Part shown: positions 26,794-35,738 of the stretch, one piece after another
Numbering within the stretch: position 1 is the stretch's first letter
How the letters are laid out: the number at the start of each line of letters is the position of its first letter
NCBI GenBank assembly: GCA_002471345.1
Contig: DKPS01000111.1
Span: 41,645 to 105,644 of the forward strand
Length of the DNA: 64,000 nt
Reading direction: 5' to 3'
Source of the DNA: Saprospiraceae bacterium UBA7328
GTDB lineage: Bacteria; Bacteroidota; Bacteroidia; Chitinophagales; Saprospiraceae
Notes under the pieces: model-generated
Database searches by the model: none
What the model saw: the letters and a program-made list of their open reading frames with translations, nothing else
What the model was told of the DNA's origin: nothing
Position numbers and translations under genes: made by a program

Positions 26794-27779
26794 GCTGTTG
26801 ACATAATATCCTCTATATTGTATTGAGGTCTCCAGTTCAATAACTTATGAGCTTTTGAAGAGTCCGCATAGATAGCGACAATATCTCCTAATCTTCTTGG
26901 ACCAATTTCATAATTCAGCTTAATTCCCGATGTTCTTTCAAAGGCTTTGATGGCTTCTAAAACGCTGACTCCTTTTCCAATCCCCAAGTTAAAGATCTCA
27001 TATTTGCTTTCATTTTTTCCCTCGAGAACATGAGACAATGCTTTTTCATGTGCATCAGCAAGGTCCATCACATGCACATAGTCTCTGATACAACTCCCAT
27101 CCCTTGTATTATAGTCATCTCCATACACGAAGCATTTTTGCCTTTTGCCTCGGGCGGTTTCCGTTATCACAGGCACCAAGTTCATTGCAACTACTTTAGG
27201 TGACTCTCCTAACTTACCACTTATATGTGCACCTGCTGGATTAAAATACCTTAAAGAAACAATATTAAGATTTCCACTTTGATGGCTATCTTTCAAAATT
27301 TTTTCTCCTATTTGCTTAGTACGGCCATAAGGAGATTCCGCTTCTTGCATAGGAGTAGTCTCGGATACTGGAAGTTCCTCAGCAGTTCCATAAACAGTGC
27401 AAGAAGACGAAAAGATAAAGGCCTTCACGTTATACTTGTAAGCGCAATGGAGAACATTTAGTTGTGACTTAATATTATTATTAAAATATAGCATAGGCTG
27501 TTCAACTGATTCTCCAACAGCCTTTAATGCAGCAAAATGAATAATTCCCACAATATCAGAATGACTTTGAAAAACCTTTTCAGTAGCATTCATATCACAC
27601 AAATCGACTTCATAATGATGCACCTTTTTGCCTGTAAAATCTTGTACAGCATCTATTGAAGCAGGGAAAGAATTAATATGATTATCAATACTAACCACTT
27701 CAAACCCTTTCTCCAGGAGGTCCACAATTGTATGGCTTCCAATATATCCGGCTCCTCCGGTGACTAATATTTTATGCAT
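26763..27779 (-). CDS. galE: UDP-glucose 4-epimerase
   Basis: NAD-dependent interconversion of UDP-glucose and UDP-galactose (or the GlcNAc/GalNAc pair) for surface polysaccharides. A short-chain dehydrogenase fold of 338 residues: the NAD loop GGAGYIGSH at residues 8-16, the Ser/Thr of SSSCTVYG, and the catalytic YxxxK pair at Tyr151 and Lys155 in SPYGRTK. The LRYFNPAGAH and GDGSCIRDYVHV-type segments (here TRDGSCIRDYVHV) are classic GalE. It is the first gene of a leftward run with the mevalonate-kinase-like gene and is divergent from the glycosyltransferase with 20 bases between the starts. Confidence 0.94.
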   Translation of the reverse strand: MHKILVTGGAGYIGSHTIVDLLEKGFEVVSIDNHINSFPASIDAVQDFTGKKVHHYEVDLCDMNATEKVFQSHSDIVGIIHFAALKAVGESVEQPMLYFNNNIKSQLNVLHCAYKYNVKAFIFSSSCTVYGTAEELPVSETTPMQEAESPYGRTKQIGEKILKDSHQSGNLNIVSLRYFNPAGAHISGKLGESPKVVAMNLVPVITETARGKRQKCFVYGDDYNTRDGSCIRDYVHVMDLADAHEKALSHVLEGKNESKYEIFNLGIGKGVSVLEAIKAFERTSGIKLNYEIGPRRLGDIVAIYADSSKAHKLLNWRPQYNIEDIMSTAWKWEIERTY

Positions 27780-27799
27780 TTATTTAAGTTACACTAAGT

Positions 27800-28915
27800 T
27801 TGGCGAAAATAGAAAATTTGAAGGACCATACTAGACTAAAAACATTGAGGGTATTACACATTTCTTCAGCCAGAACATGGCGCGGTGGTGAAAATCAAAT
27901 TCAGCTTTTACTCAATGGTCTTTCCTCAGAATGTCGAAATCATCTACTGTGCCCTCATGAGAGTCCATTATCCAAAAACAATGATATAAAAATGGTTTCT
28001 CTTCATACATATAAAAAAAGCTCAGGAATAAGTATTTCCATCTCTCAAAAAGTTCGAAAAACTTGCTCTATTGAAGCCATTGATATAATTCATGCACATG
28101 ACAGTCATGCTCACAATTTTGCATTAGGAGCGGCTCTTTTGGGTTGTAAACTACCAATAGTTGTTACGAGGAGAGTTGACTTCAAGCCTAGCTTTATAGC
28201 ATTATATAAATACAATCACCACTCAATCAAAAAGGTGGTCTGTGTATCAAATGCCATAGAAAACATATTGAAAAAAAGAGGGATCCATTATGAAAAGCTA
28301 ACTACTATCCATAGCGGAATAGATCTTGAGTCCAAAATCCAAGGTAGAAATCTCAGAAATGAGCTTAACATTTCGAAAGAAAAAATAATCATAGGATTTG
28401 TCGGTGCATTTGTAGATCATAAAGATCCAATGACATTTCTCCAAATGGCCACTTCCGTGCTAAATGAAAGAAAAAACTATCATTTTATAATGATTGGAAA
28501 TAAAGGAGAGTGCATTTCCAAAATGAACAGATATATTGAAGAAAATATGATTCAAAAATCGGTTACTGTTCTAGGGTTTACTGATAAGATTAACAATATC
28601 TGGACAACTATTGATACTCTGGTTATTTCCTCTTTTAAGGAAGGATTAGGCACTGTCGCATTAGAGGCATTTCATAATAAAATCGCGGTTATATGCACAA
28701 ATGCTGGGGGATTAAAAGAAATTGTGCGAAATGAAGTTAATGGTTTAGTAGTTGAACCAAGAGATTATAATGGGCTTAAAAACAAATTATTTCGAATATC
28801 AGATGAAATTCATCTCAAAGAAAAATTGGTGACTCAAGCTAAAATTGATGTTTCACATTTTGACCATAAAAAGATGTCCGAATCTTATTTAAAAATCTAT
28901 CAAAATCTGAGTTGA
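27800..28915 (+). CDS. GT4 family glycosyltransferase (GT-B fold)
   Basis: Predicted retaining glycosyltransferase that probably builds a lipopolysaccharide or exopolysaccharide. The N-terminal Rossmann domain starts at LRVLHISSARTWRGGENQIQLL. The linker and C-terminal donor-binding domain carry GFVGAFVDHKDPMTF and SFKEGLGTVALEAFHNK, the latter being the EX7E-type donor site of GT4. The 371-residue length is normal. The assigned start is a TTG at 27800, and a TTG closer to the first strand is equally possible. The donor and acceptor sugars cannot be told from sequence. Confidence 0.85.
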   Translation: MAKIENLKDHTRLKTLRVLHISSARTWRGGENQIQLLLNGLSSECRNHLLCPHESPLSKNNDIKMVSLHTYKKSSGISISISQKVRKTCSIEAIDIIHAHDSHAHNFALGAALLGCKLPIVVTRRVDFKPSFIALYKYNHHSIKKVVCVSNAIENILKKRGIHYEKLTTIHSGIDLESKIQGRNLRNELNISKEKIIIGFVGAFVDHKDPMTFLQMATSVLNERKNYHFIMIGNKGECISKMNRYIEENMIQKSVTVLGFTDKINNIWTTIDTLVISSFKEGLGTVALEAFHNKIAVICTNAGGLKEIVRNEVNGLVVEPRDYNGLKNKLFRISDEIHLKEKLVTQAKIDVSHFDHKKMSESYLKIYQNLS

Positions 28916-28973
28916 GATAATTTCATCATCCACGTACTATATTGCATTTTGTGCAAGGAAAAATGTAAATCCA

Positions 28974-29321
28974 ATGGCAAGAATAGGCTTACAGGGCATG
29001 AAGTTTTATGCATTTCATGGTTATTATGATTTCGAAAGAAGGATTGGCAATGAGTTTATTATAGATGTAATGGTAGACATCCCTATGCAAAACAGTCCAG
29101 AAGAAAAAATCTCAAATACTTATAATTATGAAGAAATCCACTCCATAGTCAAGATATATATGGGAAAGCGATACTTATTACTTGAGACTCTAGCCCATGA
29201 TATAGCCAAAGATGTGAAAAATAGTCATGAAGAAATTACAAAAGTACATATCAAAATACAAAAGCTAAATCCTCCTTTAGGAGGGAAAACAAGAGCTGCA
29301 GTAGTAGAAATCTCTTTTTGA
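28974..29321 (+). CDS. folB: dihydroneopterin aldolase
   Basis: Folate-pathway enzyme that cleaves 7,8-dihydroneopterin to 6-hydroxymethyl-dihydropterin and glycolaldehyde. The 115-residue protein has the T-fold features of FolB: IGLQGMKFYAFHGYYDFERRIGNEF near the N-terminus with the conserved Glu/His environment, NYEEI, LLETLAHDIA with the substrate Glu, and a final KLNPPLGG motif with the conserved Pro-Pro. It sits 58 bases after the glycosyltransferase gene and may be co-transcribed, without a functional link. Other folate genes are not in the window. Confidence 0.93.
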   Translation: MARIGLQGMKFYAFHGYYDFERRIGNEFIIDVMVDIPMQNSPEEKISNTYNYEEIHSIVKIYMGKRYLLLETLAHDIAKDVKNSHEEITKVHIKIQKLNPPLGGKTRAAVVEISF

Positions 29322-29424
29322 TCTATCAATTGTCTAAATAGGACTAAATGTTAAAATCTCTTTTGCTAATTCCCTTTCTATTTAAGGTTTGTTCCTATTT
29401 TGAGGAAGTCAAAAAAATGTATAG

Positions 29425-30399
29425 ATGTCCGCTGATCTCAGCTCTATAAAGTTACCTATTAAAAAAGATCTCAAAACTTTTCATGAGCATTTTAGCAATT
29501 CTATGAAAAGTTCTGTCCCTTTATTGGATAGAATCACCTATTACATCGTTCAGCGTAAAGGAAAGCAAATCCGACCCATATTTGTTTTTTTGAGTGCAGG
29601 AATTACCGGCACAATTTCTATAAGGACTCATACAGCAGCATCACTAATAGAAATTCTTCATACCGCGACTTTGGTACATGACGACGTGGTAGATGATTCA
29701 AATATGCGTCGTGGTTTTTTCTCAATAAATGCCTTATGGAAAAACAAAATAGCTGTTTTAGTAGGAGATTATATGTTCATGAGAGGGTTCTTATTAGCAA
29801 TAAAACAAAAAGAGTACATGCTATTAGAACTGGTTTCTGATGCCGTAGAAAAAATGAGTGTTGGAGAGTTATTGCAAATTGAAAAAGCGCGTAAACTGGA
29901 TATAACTGAGAACATCTATTTTGATATCATTCGACAAAAGACTGCTTCCCTAATCTCAGCAGCATGTGCCGTTGGTGCTGCAAGTGTCTCAAAAGATGAA
30001 AGGGTAATTAACGACCTGAAACTTATGGGAGAATATGCCGGCATTGCATATCAAATCAAAGATGACCTTTTTGATTACGGGACTAGTGATATTGGTAAGC
30101 CTAAAGGAATTGACATTAAAGAAAAGAAAATGACACTTCCTCTTATTCACGCTTTTACAAAATGTGAAAAGTCAGAAAAAAGACAAATTATTAATGCCAT
30201 TAGAAACCGAAGTCAGAAAAAAGAAACAATAAAAATTGTGGTAAATTTTGTCCACAAATACGGCGGATTAGATTATGCCGCAGTAAAAATGGAAGACTAT
30301 AAATCTAAAGCCCTAAACATATTGAATACTTTTGAAGACTCTCCATATAAATCCAGTATGCGCGACTTAATTCAATTTATCCTAAACAGAGATAAATAG
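29425..30399 (+). CDS. trans-isoprenyl diphosphate (polyprenyl) synthetase
   Basis: Predicted prenyl chain elongation enzyme that condenses isopentenyl diphosphate with an allylic diphosphate, probably giving the octaprenyl or longer side chain for menaquinone. The first Asp-rich motif is DDVVDDSNMRRG from residue 86, and the second is KDDLFDYGTSDIGKP with the lysine-rich loop after it. The KGKQIRP N-terminal substrate site and HTATLVHDD are also seen. Product length depends on the residues before the first motif (ILHTATLV, no bulky residue at the fifth position), which favours a long chain. Its stop codon abuts that of the convergent murA. Confidence 0.92.
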   Translation: MSADLSSIKLPIKKDLKTFHEHFSNSMKSSVPLLDRITYYIVQRKGKQIRPIFVFLSAGITGTISIRTHTAASLIEILHTATLVHDDVVDDSNMRRGFFSINALWKNKIAVLVGDYMFMRGFLLAIKQKEYMLLELVSDAVEKMSVGELLQIEKARKLDITENIYFDIIRQKTASLISAACAVGAASVSKDERVINDLKLMGEYAGIAYQIKDDLFDYGTSDIGKPKGIDIKEKKMTLPLIHAFTKCEKSEKRQIINAIRNRSQKKETIKIVVNFVHKYGGLDYAAVKMEDYKSKALNILNTFEDSPYKSSMRDLIQFILNRDK

Positions 30400-31716
30400 T
30401 TAAGCATTGAAACGTTCTATTTGGGCTCCAAGATTACTGAGTCTTGTATCAATATCCTGATATCCTCGATCTATCTGATTCACATTATGAATGATGCTTG
30501 TACCTTCAGCTGATAGTGCTGCTATCAAGAGTGAGACTCCCGCCCTTATATCTGGAGATGTCATCTCTATTGCTTTAAGTTTTTGTGTCCTTGCTAAGCC
30601 TATAACTGTAGCTCTATGGGGGTCACATAGAATTATCTGAGCACCCATATCGATTAACTTGTCCACAAAAAACAATCTGCTTTCAAACATCTTCTGATGA
30701 ATCAAGACACTTCCCTTAGCTTGAGTCGCCATAACCAAAATGATACTCAACAGGTCTGGTGTAAATCCTGGCCAAGGTGCATCATAAATAGTCATAATAG
30801 AACCATCAATAAAACTCTGGATCTCATAAAGATCTATGGCCGGAACAATAATATTACCTTCGTTAAAAGTAATCGATACACCCATTTTCTCGAAAACAGA
30901 AGGAATAATACCTAAATGCTTTCTTTCTACTCCTGTGATTGTCAATTCAGACTGAGTCATAGCAGCTAGCCCTATAAAACTTCCGATCTCAATAAAGTCC
31001 GGAAGAATAGTGTGAGTCGTCTCTTTCAAAGAACCAACTCCTTGGATTTTCAACATATTAGACCCTATTCCTTCAATTTTGGCTCCCATTCTATTGAGCA
31101 TCTTACAAAGCTGTTGGAGATAAGGCTCACAAGCAGCATTATAAATAGTGGTTTCGCCTTTTACAAGAGACGCAGCCATGACTAAGTTAGCTGTCCCTGT
31201 GACCGAAATTTCTTCCATCAGGATAAAGTCACCTTTTAAGTTCTTCCCATCAAGAAAGAAAGTGTCGTCTTTCTCTTCATATTTGAATTCCGCTCCTAGT
31301 TTTAGGAAACCGTTGAAATGGGTATCTAACCTTCTTCTTCCTATTTTATCTCCTCCTGGTTTAGGAAGAAATGCTTTTCCAAAACGTGCCATAAGAGGTC
31401 CCATTAGCATCACTGAGCCTCTTATTTTTTTTGCCGTTTCTAAATATTCTTTTGAAGAGAAATAATCTAAATCAATATTGTTGGCTTGAAAAGTATAGCT
31501 AGACTTTGACAACCTGTTAGTTTTTACACCTAACCCTTCAAGTAAGCTGATTAATCTTTGCACATCCAGAATGTCTGGAATATTGTGTATAGTTATTTCT
31601 TCTGATGTCAGCAGTACTGCTGACAGTATTTGTAGAGCTTCATTTTTTGCACCTTGAGGTTGTATGGATCCCGAAAGACGTGCAGAGCCCTGTACTTTAA
31701 AGGAAGTGCCAATCAT
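30400..31716 (-). CDS. murA: UDP-GlcNAc enolpyruvyltransferase with Asp in place of the usual active-site Cys
   Basis: First committed step of peptidoglycan synthesis: transfer of enolpyruvate from PEP to UDP-GlcNAc. The 438-residue protein has the two-domain EPSP-synthase-like fold, with Lys24-Asn25 (GAKNEALQI) at the UDP-GlcNAc site. The active-site loop reads PGGDKIGRRRLDTH, so Asp123 (codon 31348-31350) stands where E. coli MurA has Cys115. Asp at this position is known from mycobacterial and chlamydial enzymes and blocks covalent fosfomycin attack. It is the last gene of a leftward cluster with DUF4290 and glmS, 144 bases after the DUF4290 stop. Confidence 0.95.
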   Translation of the reverse strand: MIGTSFKVQGSARLSGSIQPQGAKNEALQILSAVLLTSEEITIHNIPDILDVQRLISLLEGLGVKTNRLSKSSYTFQANNIDLDYFSSKEYLETAKKIRGSVMLMGPLMARFGKAFLPKPGGDKIGRRRLDTHFNGFLKLGAEFKYEEKDDTFFLDGKNLKGDFILMEEISVTGTANLVMAASLVKGETTIYNAACEPYLQQLCKMLNRMGAKIEGIGSNMLKIQGVGSLKETTHTILPDFIEIGSFIGLAAMTQSELTITGVERKHLGIIPSVFEKMGVSITFNEGNIIVPAIDLYEIQSFIDGSIMTIYDAPWPGFTPDLLSIILVMATQAKGSVLIHQKMFESRLFFVDKLIDMGAQIILCDPHRATVIGLARTQKLKAIEMTSPDIRAGVSLLIAALSAEGTSIIHNVNQIDRGYQDIDTRLSNLGAQIERFNA

Positions 31717-31860
31717 ATTTTGAATACGTTGTGTTATTACTCACTTTTCAGTAAAGTGAAAATATTCTTTTGATACTGCATGAGATAATTCTCAATACAA
31801 ATTCAATAATAATATTATCAAGTCAGGTGGTCTAATCAAAACGTCATTTTAAAGAAAGCC

Positions 31861-32514
31861 TTATCTCCGCCTTCTATTATTTGACTTATTATGTCTTCTA
31901 TTTCTTGAATTATTGCTGTGATGAGTCGGGCGTGCAGGTCGTTTTCTGATTTTTGATGTAAGGCTGTCTAAAGGTTTTTCTTCATCAAGAACTAGTACAC
32001 CTTTTGATAGTTTCTTAATATCTTCTCTAATGATTTCGTCACTTACATAATGCTCTCTGCTCCAAGTGCGATAAGCCAATTTCATATATGCACCGATAGT
32101 CTCTGCAAATTCTATACGCTTCTCTTCATCCTCCATCGCAATCGCTTTTGTAATCATAGACTTTACATTGTTTCCATAATGTCTATAATTATAATCTCTA
32201 TTAGGATAAGGTACTACGTCAGGGCTGAGTTTGGATGATTCGGGATTAGGAATTTCTCCATCTGGTGGAACTACTTTAATGTCAAAATCTGCTATTCTAA
32301 AAAAATGCCTCCAAAGTTTTTCCCTATACTCTTGGTTATTCCTATGCATAGGATTCATTTGGTGCATCAAATTTATAATGGCCTCTGCAAAATGCTGTCT
32401 TTCTTCATCGTCTTCAATAGCCTTGGCATGTGTTACTAAGTTTTGAACATTTCTACCATATTCTGAAATAGTAAGTAGTTCTTTTTGAGAGTTATACTCT
32501 ATATTATTTATCAT
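31861..32514 (-). CDS. DUF4290 family protein
   Basis: Conserved Bacteroidota protein of unknown function, 217 residues. The N-terminal two thirds contain two related helical segments: EYGRNVQNLVTHAKAIEDDEERQHFAEAIINLM near residue 18, and HYGNNVKSMITKAIAMEDEEKRIEFAETIGAYM near residue 110, suggesting an internal duplication. The C-terminal 45 residues are very basic and rich in Arg, Asn and His (ending NNRRRR), compatible with nucleic-acid or membrane contact. The gene lies 6 bases after glmS and before murA, a neighbourhood that recurs in the phylum, which hints at a link to amino-sugar or cell-wall metabolism. Confidence 0.85.
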   Translation of the reverse strand: MINNIEYNSQKELLTISEYGRNVQNLVTHAKAIEDDEERQHFAEAIINLMHQMNPMHRNNQEYREKLWRHFFRIADFDIKVVPPDGEIPNPESSKLSPDVVPYPNRDYNYRHYGNNVKSMITKAIAMEDEEKRIEFAETIGAYMKLAYRTWSREHYVSDEIIREDIKKLSKGVLVLDEEKPLDSLTSKIRKRPARPTHHSNNSRNRRHNKSNNRRRR

Positions 32515-32520
32515 AGTATT

Positions 32521-34359
32521 TTATTCTACTGTTACTGATTTTGCCAAGTTTCTAGGTTGATCTACATGGCACCCTCTCATCACCGCTATATGATATGAAA
32601 GCAGCTGTAAAGGAATGATGGATAAAAGTGGTGAGAAAATCTCTTGAGTTCTTGGAATTGTTATTGTATAGTCGGCAAGTTGTTTAATTCTAACATCATC
32701 TTCATCAACTATAGCTATTACAGTTCCTTTCCTAGCTTTTACCTCCTCAATATTACTAATTATTTTGTCGTAAGCACTTTTATTGGTAGCAATTATTATC
32801 ACAGGCATATATAGATCTATTAAAGCTATAGGCCCATGTTTCATTTCTGCTGCGGGATATCCTTCAGCATGGATGTATGAAATTTCTTTTAGCTTCAATG
32901 CTCCCTCCAATGCTATCGGGAAATTAAATCCTCTTCCAAGATAAAGAGCGTTCTGAGCACCTTTAACTTCAGCTGCTATGTATTTGATTTTATCATTCAC
33001 TTCCAAAATAGCTGAAACCTTGTTTGGAATAGATTCTAATTCATATATATATTCTAAATATGAATCATCAAGAATGAGGTTCTTTTCCCTACCCAGTTGA
33101 ATAGCCATTAAAGATAAAACGGTAAGCATTGAAGTAAATGCTTTAGTAGAAGCAACTCCTATTTCAGGACCAGAATGCATATAGCTTCCACTATCAGTCA
33201 TTCTTGCTATTGAAGATCCTACTACATTTACTAAGCCATAAGTCATGGCTCCCTTTGATTTAGCTAATTCTAAAGCAGCTAATGAGTCAGCAGTTTCTCC
33301 CGATTGAGAAAGTACAATTACAACATCATTTTCTGTGAGAATAGGGTTTCTATATCTGAATTCGGATGCATATTCAACCTCAACAGGAATCCTAGCTAAT
33401 TCTTCAAATAAATATTCTCCTACTAATGCAGCGTGCCAAGAGGTTCCACAAGCAACAAAAATGATTCTGTCGGCATTCTGAAATCTATCCAAATTTTCAG
33501 TGAGTCCACCCACTTGAACCCATTCCTCTTTTGCATTTATTCTTCCCCTCATACTCTCCAAGATAGTCTGAGGTTGTTGGAATATTTCCTTTAACATGAA
33601 GTGATCGTAGCCTCCTTTTTCAAGTTCTTCAATCTTCAGATCAATCTTATGTACTTCGATGTCAACTTCATTTTTCTCCAAATCCAAAATTGTGTAGCCC
33701 TTATCTTTCACAATTTCAACCACTTGCTCATCTTCCAAATAAACCACTTGATCTGTGTATTCTACTATAGGTGTAGCATCTGAACCTATGAAATGTTCAT
33801 TCTCACCTATTCCCAAGACGAGTGGACTAGATTTTCTTGCTCCATATAAAATATTAGGACTATCCTTATCTATCAAGACTATTGCATATGCTCCTATCAC
33901 TTTATTCAAGGCTTTAATCAGAGCATCTCGTGTATTAAGGTCTTGAGAGTTCTTGTATTCCTCAATAAGATGAACAAGTACTTCTGTATCGGTATCACTT
34001 TTGAAAGTATGCCCCAAATCTTCAAGAGAAGATTTAAGTAAGTCATAATTTTCTATGATCCCGTTATGTACCAAAACTAATTTTCCATCCTCAGACGAGT
34101 GCGGATGTGCATTGATATGATTAGGTGCTCCATGAGTAGCCCATCTTGTATGCCCAATACCTAAGGTTCCTTTTAAATCTTTAGAGCCTATAAAGTCTTC
34201 TAGGTCATTGACTTTCCCTTTTCTTTTGTAAGTATTTAGATTTCCATTTAAAATACTTACACCTGTGCTATCATAACCTCTATACTCTAATTTCTTCAAG
34301 CCGCTTATTAGAATAGGGTATGCTGAACGGTTTCCATTATATGCAACAATTCCACACAT
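32521..34359 (-). CDS. glmS: glutamine-fructose-6-phosphate aminotransferase (isomerizing)
   Basis: Makes glucosamine 6-phosphate from fructose 6-phosphate and glutamine, the entry to UDP-GlcNAc. A 612-residue protein. The N-terminal glutaminase domain begins at Cys2 (MCGIVAY) with HTRWATHGAPN and the GIIENYDLLK segment. Two SIS sugar-isomerase domains follow, including VACGTSWHAALVGEYLFE, SQSGETADSLAAL and the terminal NLAKSVTVE. It is central to the DUF4270-glmS-DUF4290-murA run, and both flanking gaps are under 20 bases. A glmS ribozyme is not expected here and none was seen. Confidence 0.96.
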   Translation of the reverse strand: MCGIVAYNGNRSAYPILISGLKKLEYRGYDSTGVSILNGNLNTYKRKGKVNDLEDFIGSKDLKGTLGIGHTRWATHGAPNHINAHPHSSEDGKLVLVHNGIIENYDLLKSSLEDLGHTFKSDTDTEVLVHLIEEYKNSQDLNTRDALIKALNKVIGAYAIVLIDKDSPNILYGARKSSPLVLGIGENEHFIGSDATPIVEYTDQVVYLEDEQVVEIVKDKGYTILDLEKNEVDIEVHKIDLKIEELEKGGYDHFMLKEIFQQPQTILESMRGRINAKEEWVQVGGLTENLDRFQNADRIIFVACGTSWHAALVGEYLFEELARIPVEVEYASEFRYRNPILTENDVVIVLSQSGETADSLAALELAKSKGAMTYGLVNVVGSSIARMTDSGSYMHSGPEIGVASTKAFTSMLTVLSLMAIQLGREKNLILDDSYLEYIYELESIPNKVSAILEVNDKIKYIAAEVKGAQNALYLGRGFNFPIALEGALKLKEISYIHAEGYPAAEMKHGPIALIDLYMPVIIIATNKSAYDKIISNIEEVKARKGTVIAIVDEDDVRIKQLADYTITIPRTQEIFSPLLSIIPLQLLSYHIAVMRGCHVDQPRNLAKSVTVE

Positions 34360-34375
34360 GGGTACTGATGTGATT

Positions 34376-35737
34376 TTATTCTATAGTATAGGTTACTCTG
34401 AGTTCAGGTGCTAAAGATGAATGCCCTGGACCAAATAGTATAGTTCTTCTGGGAGTAGAGATTCGATTAAGTAGCTCTAAATGAATGATTCCATCTTCTC
34501 TTCCTTTTTGCACTTCTTTAGCGTAAGCTGTTAGATTCATACTATACCCCAATTCATTTCCTCTAAGTGAATCCTGTAATGAGCCACCAAAGAGTTGACT
34601 AACTCCACTGTCTCCTGCAAATCCTGTAAATGCAATAAGTAAATCTTCTACTGCTGTTCCATTGGAAGCTTTAGTAGCCACTATACTAGGTGCTGTAAGG
34701 AAGAGTAGCCTATTATCACCTGGATAATTATCATCCAAAAACAATCTTAATTCAACTTGATTAATCAATTTGTCCTGAAGCTGAGCAACACTTGAAATAT
34801 CTAGTTCTGTAATTACACCATTAAGTCCTTGAATAAATAATGGATCCCCTGCTAATATTTCTTGATCCAAAAATCCTTCAACTACACTTCCAGAAGGGTC
34901 TACAGAAAACATTTGATGTCTTACCTCATCTAAGAAGTATCTATAGGTTCTTTTCACCCCTATTCTATCAGTGTAATAGACTTCTAGTGCTGATAAATTT
35001 GTGGCCCTATTAAGATTCAAGCCAATCATAGAGTTTCCACTGCTTGGCACACTACTTATTGACAATCCATTCACCAATTCATTCATCCCTTCCGATGTAA
35101 TGTTATTTAAGGTGTCAATGAAAATTTGTCGCGCCAGGTTATCTATCATTCTGATTCTAAGCTGACCTGGAAGTTGTTCTACTTCATCTGTAGTATATGA
35201 AACAATAGAAACAGAATCCGTCCTTCTTGGTGTAAATCCTTCTAGTAGGCCTACTCTTCCACCCCTCGGTCCTACCAAAATAGGAAAGTCCTGGTCTGAA
35301 TAAAGTGTATCTGACTGATCTATCCTTTCAGATAATTGAGTTATAGTTATATCATGAGGTTGTAAGGTGTCTCCATAAAAACCAACTTGGTTATAGCTAA
35401 AGATAAACACCATAGAATCCATAATTCCTCCTCCGAAATCTGGAAAAGCAGAAGGAACAAGTTCAAAATGAATCGTAGACTTGGACTTCCCAAATATTGG
35501 GTCATCTAATTCTCCAATCATATAGGATTCATTGAGAAACCCTCTGGAAAAATATGTAGGTATTATACCTTCTTTGACCGTTTTTGCTCTTATCTCCAAT
35601 TCATTGGTGAATCCTAATTCAATATCCTCATCGTCTAGCAAGCCGCTACCTACCGTAGTAGAATCATTACATGCATAACTCATTAACAATGTCACTGATA
35701 CAAAGATCAGCAAAGCATAAAAAGGGGTGGTTTTCAA
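34376..35737 (-). CDS. DUF4270 family lipoprotein
   Basis: A 453-residue exported lipoprotein. A short hydrophobic signal ends in the lipobox SYAC near residue 23, followed by NDSTTVGSGLLDDEDIELGF. The long mature part is beta-rich, with the DUF4270 pattern of FVPSAFPDFGGGIMDSMVF-like early strands and a LRVTYT C-terminus. DUF4270 proteins are restricted to Bacteroidota as far as I know, and their function is unknown; outer-membrane location is inferred. The start is TTG at 35737, one base after the glycogen-synthase-like stop, so the two genes are coupled. Some divergence in the middle leaves the fold unassigned. Confidence 0.85.
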   Translation of the reverse strand: MKTTPFYALLIFVSVTLLMSYACNDSTTVGSGLLDDEDIELGFTNELEIRAKTVKEGIIPTYFSRGFLNESYMIGELDDPIFGKSKSTIHFELVPSAFPDFGGGIMDSMVFIFSYNQVGFYGDTLQPHDITITQLSERIDQSDTLYSDQDFPILVGPRGGRVGLLEGFTPRRTDSVSIVSYTTDEVEQLPGQLRIRMIDNLARQIFIDTLNNITSEGMNELVNGLSISSVPSSGNSMIGLNLNRATNLSALEVYYTDRIGVKRTYRYFLDEVRHQMFSVDPSGSVVEGFLDQEILAGDPLFIQGLNGVITELDISSVAQLQDKLINQVELRLFLDDNYPGDNRLLFLTAPSIVATKASNGTAVEDLLIAFTGFAGDSGVSQLFGGSLQDSLRGNELGYSMNLTAYAKEVQKGREDGIIHLELLNRISTPRRTILFGPGHSSLAPELRVTYTIE

Positions 35738-35738
35738 A

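Noticed and set aside
31741..31765. Inverted repeat TCACTTT/AAAGTGA between DUF4290 and murA as a terminator
   Set aside because: The stem is only 7 bp, and no T tract follows it on the minus strand, so termination inside the cluster is not supported.
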